NCBI GenBank assembly: GCA_029054245.1
Contig: JAIDFQ010000061.1
Coordinates: 25,013-89,012, forward strand
Length of the DNA stretch: 64,000 bases
From: Lachnospiraceae bacterium
GTDB lineage: Bacteria > Bacillota > Clostridia > Lachnospirales > Lachnospiraceae
Direction: 5' to 3'
Shown: in pieces, positions 53,114 through 62,700 of the stretch
Layout of the letters: every line of letters begins with the position of its first letter
How positions within the stretch are numbered: the first letter of the stretch is position 1
The notes under the pieces: model-generated
Seen by the model: the letters and a program-made list of their open reading frames with translations, nothing else
The model's database searches: none
What the model was told of the DNA's origin: nothing
Made by a program: the position numbers and the translations under genes

Positions 53114-54640
53114 TTATTCAATCCTTATATACCTCCTGTTTTTAGTAGCTGCTGTGCAGGTTAATCTGCCCATTGCCACTAGTTCATTCAATAACTGCCT
53201 TGTCCTTGGTCCTTTTAATCCTATTTTTTCAGCAATCTCTTCTGTCTTATACAATACTTCTAATTCCATGCACGCAAGTATCTGTTTCTGCCTTTCAGAT
53301 AACAACGTCTCTTGCATTTCTGCTGATTTTTCTGCTGATTCTGCTGATTTTTCTGCTGTTTTTTTTGCTGATTGTTCTCCATGTTCCGGAATCATTTTAA
53401 GATAAAGCGTTACCTGATTAAGGGCAGTATCTTCTATCAGTTCCGGTTGCACCCAACCTTCCTCTTTCCAAGTTGCCAATATGGAGGGAAATCCGGACCC
53501 CGCATTGTCCCCAAATCCAACCATTCTCAACATGGTCTGCATATGCGGGTTTCTTGATTTTGAATTTCCTCCCCGATAAATATCCTCCAGTGGAAGCTTC
53601 AGAATACCTGGATTCGTAAATTCAAATCCATTTGACTTTTTTATCACTTTCAAAACACCTGCATCCATCAAATAATCTGCATGTATAATAAGGTTTACAA
53701 ATGCTTCCCTCACTGCTTTGTGTACCGGAGTTTCATCTATCCGCTGCATTCCCTCAAGCTTAAATGGTTTCTTCAAATCCTCCGTTAATTTCGGCGTAAC
53801 TTTGGTAAAAAAATTAAACAGATTATTCTCCCATGTTCCATCGTAAGTAATCCTGTCATTCCAGCGAATATCCATTGTAATTTCGCTTTCATTGCGGTAA
53901 TCCATAAAAATATTGTCAAACTCGTCCCGTATGGCAAGTCCATCACCAAACATCATCAGACCGGCAAGTGTCAGCCCCTCCTTGCCCTCTCTTCTGTCTT
54001 TTCTGTACCCTCCAAGTTTTTCCAGAAATGATTTGTCATCAAGGGCATTCCAGACATGTCCATCATTCCTGATTTCAAAAATCTGCCTATATTTCCGCAA
54101 TGTTTCCTTGTCAATATCGTCCATCGTATAATATTCTAAAATCATTCCATCATTGCCATCTGGATTCTGGTCGCGAATCATTCCTCTAATCTCATGTTCC
54201 GTTGCATGATAATCACCTTCGTTATTTCGCTTAAATGTTCCTTTGTATGGATTCTCGCCAACATAAATCGGACGCATTTTATAATCAGCTCTCGGAACCT
54301 TAATCACAATCAGGCTAATGTCAGATTCTTCCACAATAAATACATCTTCATCTTTCAGAATATTACGATTGACCTTACTGCTGTTAATGGTGTTCCAGAA
54401 ATCCTCTATCTGCTTTTTTGAATTTTGAATTCCCTGTATCATAAATCTTTCTTCTGGTAGTGTTTTCTTTTTGTCTTCCTTCACACCAAGAATGATATAA
54501 CCACCTTTGGTATTGGCAAAAGCAGAATACGATTCATAGGCAGATCTCGGCACCTTGTTCTCTGCTTCTTTGCACTCTATGTCTACTTTTTCGCCTTTAT
54601 AAATTAACTGTTTTAATTCCTGCATGTTCATAATACTCAT
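53114..54640 (-). CDS. AlbA_2/Schlafen-type ATP-binding protein with C-terminal HTH
   Basis: The 508-residue protein begins with an AlbA_2 (divergent AAA-4) domain (about 5-140; ECKEAENKVPRSAYESYSAF, GGYIILGVKE). A GHKL ATPase-like part follows (about 280-380; AVREAFVNLIIHADY, GFGDNAGSGFPSI), then a low-complexity Ser/Ala/Lys/Glu stretch (about 412-430) and a winged helix (LSERQKQILACMELEVLYKT). Such COG2865 proteins are regulators or defence components. It is coupled to the desulfurase (TAATG overlap), placing it in the BREX operon. Confidence 0.83.
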   Translation of the reverse strand: MSIMNMQELKQLIYKGEKVDIECKEAENKVPRSAYESYSAFANTKGGYIILGVKEDKKKTLPEERFMIQGIQNSKKQIEDFWNTINSSKVNRNILKDEDVFIVEESDISLIVIKVPRADYKMRPIYVGENPYKGTFKRNNEGDYHATEHEIRGMIRDQNPDGNDGMILEYYTMDDIDKETLRKYRQIFEIRNDGHVWNALDDKSFLEKLGGYRKDRREGKEGLTLAGLMMFGDGLAIRDEFDNIFMDYRNESEITMDIRWNDRITYDGTWENNLFNFFTKVTPKLTEDLKKPFKLEGMQRIDETPVHKAVREAFVNLIIHADYLMDAGVLKVIKKSNGFEFTNPGILKLPLEDIYRGGNSKSRNPHMQTMLRMVGFGDNAGSGFPSILATWKEEGWVQPELIEDTALNQVTLYLKMIPEHGEQSAKKTAEKSAESAEKSAEMQETLLSERQKQILACMELEVLYKTEEIAEKIGLKGPRTRQLLNELVAMGRLTCTAATKNRRYIRIE

Positions 54641-55782
54641 TACCTATTTTCATTCATGCTTTCCACAATTTGTATCAGCTGGGTTACAATAACATCCACC
54701 TCTTCTTTCGTATTTTCTGCTCCAAGACTTATTCTTACAGTTCCTTTTGCGTATTCTTCCGGAAGCCCTATAGCCGTCAAAACATGAGATATTTGTGTAT
54801 CCCTTGAATCACAAGCTGAACCTGTTGCAATTTCTATTCCCTTTAAATCCATCCGATGCAATATTGCTTCTCCGTCTAAACCTTTAAATGAAACAGAAAC
54901 ATTCCCAGAAATGCGATTATCGCCACCATTAATGAGATAATCTGCCTCACAAGTTTTCAGTTTATTTATAAACAGGCATTCAAGCTCTGCTAACTGTTTC
55001 ATATTATCCTCAAGCATATCCACATTTTCTTTCAACGCTGCTGCCATTCCCACGATGCCAACTACATTCTCCGTTCCAGATCGTTGTCCTCCCTCTTGCC
55101 CGCCCCCATTGATATATGGATCCAACTCAATTCCATCTCTCAGATATAAAAAGCCAATACCTTTCGGACCATTAAATTTATGTGCTGAAGCAGATAACAA
55201 ATCCACCCCCAAAGTTTCTACATTTACAGGAATGTGTCCTACAGCTTGCACTGCATCTGTATGAAATAGCGCTCCTTTATTATGTGCTACCTCCGATAAC
55301 TCTCGAATTCTCTGAATTGTACCAATCTCATTATTTACCAACATAACCGATACAAGCGATGTGTCCTGTTGTAAAGCAGATAACAAGGATTTTTCCTCTA
55401 TCATTCCTTTATTATTAGGCAAAATATATGTCACCCTGCCTGAAACATCCTGAATCAACCTACACGAATTTAATATTGCATGGTGTTCAAAAGCAGTAGT
55501 CACTATTTGTTTTTTCAGCAATTGACGCCACGCAATTCCCTTTATAGCCCAGTTATCAGATTCTGTTCCACCTGATGTAAAAATAATTTCTTTAGGATTT
55601 GCACCAATGCTTTCGGCTATTATTGCTCTTGCTTCCGCAATTGCCCGCTTAACATGCCTTGCTGATGCATATAATGTAGACGGATTCTGATATGCCTCTT
55701 GTAGAAAAGGCATCATCGCCTCCAAAGCCTTATCTGATAATTTAGTTGTCGCTGCATGATCTGCATAAATTCTTTTCTTCAT
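54640..55782 (-). CDS. Cysteine desulfurase (IscS/NifS/DndA-like)
   Basis: This 380-residue PLP enzyme takes sulfur from cysteine as a protein persulfide. Motifs are YADHAATTKL, TSGGTESDNWAI, HTDAVQAVGH and the PLP lysine in SASAHKFNGPKGIGF. The persulfide cysteine is in ATGSACDSRDTQIS and the end is GTVRISLG. I choose ATG 55782; a GTG two codons upstream is also in frame. Its gene is locked between BREX genes with overlaps on both sides, not beside iscU or tRNA thiolation genes. This suggests sulfur supply to the defence system, as DndA does for DND phosphorothioation. Confidence 0.88.
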   Translation of the reverse strand: MKKRIYADHAATTKLSDKALEAMMPFLQEAYQNPSTLYASARHVKRAIAEARAIIAESIGANPKEIIFTSGGTESDNWAIKGIAWRQLLKKQIVTTAFEHHAILNSCRLIQDVSGRVTYILPNNKGMIEEKSLLSALQQDTSLVSVMLVNNEIGTIQRIRELSEVAHNKGALFHTDAVQAVGHIPVNVETLGVDLLSASAHKFNGPKGIGFLYLRDGIELDPYINGGGQEGGQRSGTENVVGIVGMAAALKENVDMLEDNMKQLAELECLFINKLKTCEADYLINGGDNRISGNVSVSFKGLDGEAILHRMDLKGIEIATGSACDSRDTQISHVLTAIGLPEEYAKGTVRISLGAENTKEEVDVIVTQLIQIVESMNENR

Positions 55783-55784
55783 AA

Positions 55785-55979
55785 TCACTCAAATAATTTG
55801 CAACCTTCTTTTTTAAATTCATTAATTTTATCAGCTAACTCTTCTTCCGTTACCTCCAACTGCTCCGCTAAACAAGATAGGCAAAACATTCGTTGCTCAT
55901 TTTTCCCAAGCAGCTTCTTTGTTATCCCAATTTCATCTTTATTCAAATTCTGTTTCCCACAAACATAACAATTATTCAA
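55785..55979 (-). CDS. Small CxxC zinc-ribbon-like protein, 64 residues
   Basis: Two CxxC pairs (Cys4/Cys7 and Cys33/Cys36) in NCYVCGKQNL and MFCLSCLAEQL suggest a single metal knuckle, followed by an acidic helical tail. The start is TTG at 55979, with AGGTG overlapping the end of brxL as ribosome site. The stop overlaps the desulfurase start. Being fixed between brxL and a desulfurase, it could bind zinc or carry sulfur; I do not recognise a named family. Confidence 0.7.
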   Translation of the reverse strand: MNNCYVCGKQNLNKDEIGITKKLLGKNEQRMFCLSCLAEQLEVTEEELADKINEFKKEGCKLFE

Positions 55980-55982
55980 TCT

Positions 55983-57485
55983 TTACACCTGCTTTTCATA
56001 TTTTGTGGATACTGTAAACACCGGAATATCTTTTCCTCGATATTCTTCATCCAAAATTCCAAGTTGATATTTAATTGTATCTCTCATTTTCCTCGCCCGA
56101 TCCAGACAATATCTTTTAAATTCTCTCACAGAAATATCTCCCGGCTCTCTAACATTAGGAAATAGCAATTTAAGATATGCCGTTGCAATTCTCTTTACCG
56201 CTTCTGTATCTCTAGTATCAGCTGCATCAGGAACTTCAATTAACTCATCCACTATAGCCCTATAACTCATATCATTCCTTAATTCATGCATAATTGAGCA
56301 AAAATATTCGGAATTAAGCGCCCATCCTGAAATTTTTAAATCATCATTCATTCTTGGAATATTCCACCCTTTGATGAAACCATGAAAACGTTCAATTAAA
56401 GCAGATTCATGAAATACTGCAGGCAGTTCTTCAAACATATTTTCAAATCCATCCGCATCCATCGTCTCTTTTTTGATATTTCCACATAAAATCATACCTG
56501 CATCAGCAGTACCTTCATAATTGCCTACCGTAAAAATACCAGACTCAAGATATCCCTTTAAAGCTGCTCTCATCTCATCAACATCTGTAAAGGAAATTGT
56601 TTGCACTTCATCCAAAGTAATAAAGTCATTGCCTGCTACAAGTCCCTCTATTTTCTTATTTTGGTCATAGAACATCTTTGCACGACTCATTACGCCACCA
56701 TTTGATAACCAGCCGTAACGACTAACTCTGCCAAATAAATATGATTTTCCAGTACCTTTTGGTGCAAGTTCAATTAAATTCAGTCTCTTTTCTATAAAAG
56801 GCAGCAATCGTGTCAGCATAGTTAACTTCTTCTCTTCATCATTACCGTATCCTGCTGCATTATAATCCACTGCGCCTAAAAGAATATCTATCCATTCATC
56901 AATAGTAAATTCGTTTCGCGTATCCTTATAGTATTCCAAATCAATCTGGTATGGACAAAATGTTTTGAATGAAACAAGCTTTATTTTACCTTGTTTACCA
57001 TCCTTACCTTGTGTAGATTTCCTATTATAATTAAATGACCAATCATACTCATCTGGAGCACGATACCCCAATTCGACCATTCCCCACGTTTCATGTTCAC
57101 GTATTAAATCGTCTTTACACACGCTCCATACAACTTCCTCAATGATAGTATCTTTGCTGGACAAGCCAAAATCTGGTAAAGAAAATGATATTCCACCCGT
57201 TTTTATATCAATATCCACAGATACTTTTGCCAGAAATTTTACACGCTCGTTCTCAACAATTACTTGATTTTTAATTGCGTTCCAATCTTCTTTTTTCGGA
57301 AGATATTTCTTTACAAAAGCCGCAACTTGTTCTGTATTAAAGTTTCCCTCTTCATCCTCAAATTTCTTTAAAATCCAATCTCTCATAAATGAAGGTAAAC
57401 TTAAAGAATTAAAAAAATTACTCTTCTTCAAGTCTTTATATACCACCATCTCGTCAAAACAATTTCTCAAATTTTCTACATTCAT
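55983..57485 (-). CDS. brxL: BREX system Lon-like AAA+ protein BrxL (short form)
   Basis: The 500-residue protein matches BrxL: an N-terminal part with FDEMVVYKDLKKSNFF, then Walker A in LAPKGTGKSYLFG, Walker B FITLDEVQTI and the sensor-like MILCGNIKKE. ELPAVFHESALIERFHGFI follows. In BREX, BrxL is an AAA+ ring protein on DNA. Type 1 BrxL is about 680 residues with a Lon-protease-like end; here the protein stops about 180 residues earlier and I see no Ser-Lys protease motif. GGAGGACGATAT precedes the ATG, and pglZ ends 15 bases upstream. Confidence 0.87.
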   Translation of the reverse strand: MNVENLRNCFDEMVVYKDLKKSNFFNSLSLPSFMRDWILKKFEDEEGNFNTEQVAAFVKKYLPKKEDWNAIKNQVIVENERVKFLAKVSVDIDIKTGGISFSLPDFGLSSKDTIIEEVVWSVCKDDLIREHETWGMVELGYRAPDEYDWSFNYNRKSTQGKDGKQGKIKLVSFKTFCPYQIDLEYYKDTRNEFTIDEWIDILLGAVDYNAAGYGNDEEKKLTMLTRLLPFIEKRLNLIELAPKGTGKSYLFGRVSRYGWLSNGGVMSRAKMFYDQNKKIEGLVAGNDFITLDEVQTISFTDVDEMRAALKGYLESGIFTVGNYEGTADAGMILCGNIKKETMDADGFENMFEELPAVFHESALIERFHGFIKGWNIPRMNDDLKISGWALNSEYFCSIMHELRNDMSYRAIVDELIEVPDAADTRDTEAVKRIATAYLKLLFPNVREPGDISVREFKRYCLDRARKMRDTIKYQLGILDEEYRGKDIPVFTVSTKYEKQV

Positions 57486-57499
57486 ATATCGTCCTCCGC

Positions 57500-59755
57500 T
57501 TAAAAGAGATCGTCAAAATCCGAATTCATTGATGCACTTTTTCCCCTAGTCATAATCTCCATTTTTGAAATCAAATTCTCACCAACATAAATATCTGCAT
57601 CATATTTTTTTGCTCTTTTCATTACTGTTATTTCGGCCTGATAATGATTTTCATCAACTCTATGTGCTTTATATCGTTTACCTTCTACTTGCACAATCAA
57701 TTCTTGCGAAAATTGCTTATTTACATACAAACGTATAACCGAACCTGTCTTAAAATCAGATATAACATCTTCATCTGCTAAGAGTATTTGAATACTGCTA
57801 TCCGCTAATGACAACTCAATAACCGGAACTATAACCTCCTCTAAAGATGCGCCCCCATGTACTTCCACATTTGCAGTTCTGCTTCCTTTAAACCTCCCAT
57901 AATCAGCAAGAACCACAAAACCATTTTCTTCTGTAGCAAAAGGAAGTTCATAATTCTCAAACAATTTGCAGCATCTTCCCGAATGCTTACCTTTCGTATC
58001 TGTATCATACTTTTCTTCTTTTTTTCTGATAACTGCCAGTCTTGAAGCTCCATGATCGCTCGCAATAATATATTTTTCATAACGTCGCAATGCCAATTCT
58101 GTTGCCGCACGATCCAGCGCATCAGATATTATTTCAAGTTCCCTTGCCAAGTGAATTGGATAAATATTGCTTGGTCCATATTTATAACCACCTTTTTCCT
58201 TATGTTTAACTTCGTCTAACTCTTCTATTTTAATTCTTGCCTCTTCTGGCCAATCATAAAAGAATTGATTATTTATTGTTGTTATTGTTGGTAAATTTGA
58301 TCTTCCTATTTTTACAGATACGATTAACCCTCTCCTCTTTGCCCCTTCAACAATAAATGACAAATATTCCACACCTAATGCATCAATCCAACATAAAAAG
58401 GCATCCTGACTAGCGTAATTTGAAACAAGCTCATCTCTGGTTCTCAGGCGATTGTATTCTCGCGAGAGAGCATATTTGTCTACCTTTTGAAGAAAGGCTT
58501 CTCCAATCTTATTCGAAATTTTTTGCATTTTATACTCTTCAAAATACTCTGTTAACTCTGCAGACAACGTATCACCTTGAAAGTAATATTTTGCAAGATA
58601 CATCTTTAAAGCAGGATATATACTATCTAAATTGGTTGGCACTCCGCATTTGGAGATGTAGGTAATTATCTCCTGCCTTTCAACATTTGTGTTATCAGTC
58701 AATTTGTAAATGCTTTCTGAAATATCCTTCCTATTATTTACAACAAATTGTGCAATTTCAGCCTCTGGAAAATCACGAACGAGTTGTTTCCTTTCAATAT
58801 AAAATGTATTAAATCTAGTATCATTGTGCGAAATGTCAATTATCGCATTTAGAATATTATATTTAAAACATTCAAAATCTTGACTTATATCAAGGCAATA
58901 TCTTAAATATTCTATCTTTATATGTAATTCAATAGTAAGCAAAAACAAATAATATAGCCAACATCTACCCGAAGTACCCGATATTTTTGAGTAAAATCCA
59001 GTTTCAACATCTTCTGAAAATTGCAATGTTTCAAAAATGTCTGTAATTGTTCCATGTTCCGTAACCTGTGTCAGCAGGTAATCCCACCTTTCCTCACTTC
59101 CTTTAGATTTTGGAATTTTAAACCATGAATACAAACGCCTTACCGCCTCGTAAGAATCTTTAACTATTCTCACTCCACATTTAGCATCAGGGAATTGCAC
59201 ATCAGAATTACAATTAATATTACCTGTTACACCTTCTTCAAATTCATAAAGAAGAGCTTTTATTCCACAAATCCCATACAATGAAATGCTCATTGGAGAT
59301 ATAGAAATATTAAACTCTACAGCATTTGCATCCGAACTTATAAAATATCGTCGATTGTCATATCTTGTCGGGTCTTCTGCGGCAATATTTCTAACGACTT
59401 CTTGTCCTCCTCTTAGCAAAAAAACAACCCATGCGCCTCCTAAATTAAAATCTTTAAGTTCATCAAGTACCATTCTTGCAATTCTGTCTCCACAAAGTAA
59501 CAAGTATTCTCCCAAACCAAGTACCGCTACTCTATTGCTTTTACAATCTATATCAGCAGTCCTAAGTTTTTCTCGTAGTATATCCAAATCAGGTTTTTTA
59601 TCCTGAGCATGACAGCAATCGCTTAACCTGATAAAATCTATTCCGAGTTCCTCCAAGTTAATTTTTAGGTCTCTGTATTCATCATTACCCACAACAGAGA
59701 AAAATGGCTTATGTATGTTTGATGAATAGTACTCTTTTATTGCTGTCAATGTCAT
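57500..59755 (-). CDS. pglZ: BREX phosphatase-like protein PglZ (BREX-4 type)
   Basis: The 751-residue protein has a helical N-terminal half and a C-terminal alkaline-phosphatase-fold PglZ domain. Metal-site motifs are WIDALGVEYLSFI (about 470), IIASDHGASRLAV (about 570) and VHGGASLEEVIVPV (about 645). PglZ is common to all BREX types and is needed for defence and DNA marking. I choose ATG 59755, because AAGGAGAGTAGTAGT precedes it; an earlier ATG at 59773 would overlap brxC. The gap to the brxC stop is 4 bases. Confidence 0.87.
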   Translation of the reverse strand: MTLTAIKEYYSSNIHKPFFSVVGNDEYRDLKINLEELGIDFIRLSDCCHAQDKKPDLDILREKLRTADIDCKSNRVAVLGLGEYLLLCGDRIARMVLDELKDFNLGGAWVVFLLRGGQEVVRNIAAEDPTRYDNRRYFISSDANAVEFNISISPMSISLYGICGIKALLYEFEEGVTGNINCNSDVQFPDAKCGVRIVKDSYEAVRRLYSWFKIPKSKGSEERWDYLLTQVTEHGTITDIFETLQFSEDVETGFYSKISGTSGRCWLYYLFLLTIELHIKIEYLRYCLDISQDFECFKYNILNAIIDISHNDTRFNTFYIERKQLVRDFPEAEIAQFVVNNRKDISESIYKLTDNTNVERQEIITYISKCGVPTNLDSIYPALKMYLAKYYFQGDTLSAELTEYFEEYKMQKISNKIGEAFLQKVDKYALSREYNRLRTRDELVSNYASQDAFLCWIDALGVEYLSFIVEGAKRRGLIVSVKIGRSNLPTITTINNQFFYDWPEEARIKIEELDEVKHKEKGGYKYGPSNIYPIHLARELEIISDALDRAATELALRRYEKYIIASDHGASRLAVIRKKEEKYDTDTKGKHSGRCCKLFENYELPFATEENGFVVLADYGRFKGSRTANVEVHGGASLEEVIVPVIELSLADSSIQILLADEDVISDFKTGSVIRLYVNKQFSQELIVQVEGKRYKAHRVDENHYQAEITVMKRAKKYDADIYVGENLISKMEIMTRGKSASMNSDFDDLF

Positions 59756-59759
59756 ACTA

Positions 59760-62700
59760 CTACTCTCCTTCATTCATTATCTCAACACCAATATTGATAT
59801 TATTCTTAATCAATTTTATTAAGTGTTTTTTCAAATCTTCAGAAGACATATGTTCTATTTTGGATATCACTGCATCACTTCCGCCAGCTTCATATTCTGC
59901 CTTTGCCAATTCGGTAATTTTATTTTGGATTGCAGGATGTGTATCCCATTCATATGGATCTACAGATAGTCTTTCAAGGGAATCCCTAACCTTTTCTATA
60001 TCTGTGAGTACTCCCTTATATCTTCCCAATAACTTTGTAAATGCTAAATTAATCTTCTCATCAGACAATAGTTGGTCGTAAAGTTTAGCCGTCTCCAAAA
60101 ATGTTAATGCGCTTTCTATTTCTTTTTCCGTAGCAGTGGTTCGATTCAATACTTCAAACGTCTTCTTTGCATCGTCATAATCATCGCTTTCAACTAGACA
60201 TAGAATAGGCGTTCTATGAGAAGCTGACCATTCCCTTGGATTCTTGGAATTCGTTCTTTCCTTCCATAATGCAAACATTTTTGTCTTTATCTGATTCTTT
60301 CTATATTCATCTGCTATACTTTTTACAATTGCATTGCTTTCTGTTCTGCTCTTTCTAAAAACATTAATTAGCTGCGGTACTTTAAGCTGCGTAGATTCTT
60401 CCACGGAGATGTCGTCAAGGTATACTTTATACGAATCATGAAACACTTGTACTTCATTTTCAAAGTATGTCTGAATTTCACTACTGTTTTCACAAAAAAT
60501 ATCTGTACAATTTTTCATTTGTTCTGGCAAAATATCCTTGTGTGTCACTACATCGTACAAAAAAGAATAGCAATCAGAGAAATGATTATACTTCTCTTCT
60601 AACACTTCATGGGAACACATAACAAATTGCAGTTTTTCTGTCCACTTTTCGAATGCTTCATTTTTGGAGTGTGCAGTACAATTTAAAATTTTGTTTGTTT
60701 CTTTAACAAATGAATAATCGACTTTCAATTTTTCGATTTCCGCTATACCTATTTCTTTATTCCATAAACTTGAGTAAGCAACAGAAAACAGATAGCTGAT
60801 ATCAGATAAAACGTTATCCTCCGCACCAATATCAGATGCAAGTTTTAATATTTTTCCATTGTCAAAATCTTGAAGAAACGATTTCATTCCACTCTGACAT
60901 TTTTCCGGCTTCAAAAGAGATAATAATTGTTCCCCTAAAGTTCCCTTGATTAATGCGGAAGTACCTATTGATAATGCAATTTTATGTGCCTCTTTCCCTT
61001 CTTTTTGTATGAATTCGATATACTTTTCCACAAATTCATATACCCCTGCATTATCTACATCTTCAAGACACCAAACCGGTAATCTTAACTTCTGCATTTT
61101 GTTTTTAACTGCATTTTGGGCTTGACTTATATGAGCACACGAATTCGCATCAAGTTCCCATGCCTTTTCCGTAACTTCGTAAAATGCCTTTTCTTCTGGT
61201 GTCATTTTTACAATGTATGTAGGATTTGATTTTCCACTAATATAATTTCCTATCATTTCGGAAAGTTTTTCTGCTGACATAGAATCATGGCTTCCGCTTG
61301 AGTCGAGGTAACGATATGGTTCGCCACCATATTCCTTTAACAAGAATCCAACTATAAAAGCAGACAGATTGCATGGTGCAAATCCATACGTTTCTTCAAG
61401 ATGAGTATATATATCATCTATGGAAATCTGCCCATCTCTCTTAAACCCTTCCTCAACAATTTCTTCTACAGATCTTTTTATTACAGAAATATTCAATCCT
61501 AAAGTTGTGCTATCCGTCCAGTACTCATCATTATCCCATACTTCAGCAAGTACACTCTTTTCTGCTCTTGCCATAACACCACTTGTATCTTTTATTATTC
61601 CACACTTAGCAGCAAAGTTAACCTTTGTCATCTTGAGTTGATTTTCAGTTACACCTCTGCAAAAATCAAAAATATATTCATATTTTATTGTAACAATCGT
61701 TTGTAAGCTCTCTGCTACAGAAGATCCACCTAATACCCTTTCTCCTTCTTGACAATCCGAATGATAAATAATAAAACTCCCGTTATATATTCTATTCTTC
61801 CATGTGATACTAAGTACTTGCTGTGCCTTTATTGTATTTTCAGTCGCTGATTTCGGATTTCCCTGATAATATTGTGCCATAGCGGCATAATCGACATATG
61901 TGTCAAAATCATCTTCTCCTAATGGCGTAGACAAAGCATCAATAAATATTATATTTTTATACTCTTCTTTTACGGCTGCTTCTTTAATTAATTTCCTTAA
62001 CGTAATCACTTCATCATCATTCTTTGCAAATGCAATAACCGCAAGAAAATGCCAATTAACAGGTGCATCTTTTAACTCATTAATCTTTCTAGTAAAATCA
62101 GCACTTGTCACTGGTATCAAATCTCCATTTCCTGGATTCATTTCATATCGAAGCCTTAATGCTGGCGACAATGATAACACAGTTTCCAATTTGCCCTCAG
62201 AAACTAATCGTGCAGTTGTACTATTCTGCTTTATTGTCTTTTTAAATTCATCAATTTTTGCTTGGTCTCCAGCTAAAACAGCCACGCCATATGCATATTT
62301 ATTGTTGCCAATAGGCGAAGTTACTAATATCCCCTTGGCGGCAAGACCCTTTGCTAAATTTTTGCACTGAGTATCTAACCCGGCAGTAATTCCCTCATAA
62401 GCATAACTGATATTTTGCTCTGTAGGTTTAAGCAATTCAATCGTTCCACCTAAACGCTTATCAATAGCCTGCATAATTAAAATTGTTCTTAGCACTCTAC
62501 TCTCATCTTCACGTAAATTCTGTTGTTGTGGGAACGTATCAAGTATCATTCTTATGTCCGATGTCAAATTGTCTCTTCCCTTTACATAAAAGAAGTCCCA
62601 CAGCATATCAACGGTCAACAGTGGATGATCATCATCAGGGCCAGTCTTTTCAATAAACCACTGGAATGCCTGCGTATCATCAGTATTTGCAATCTTAATA

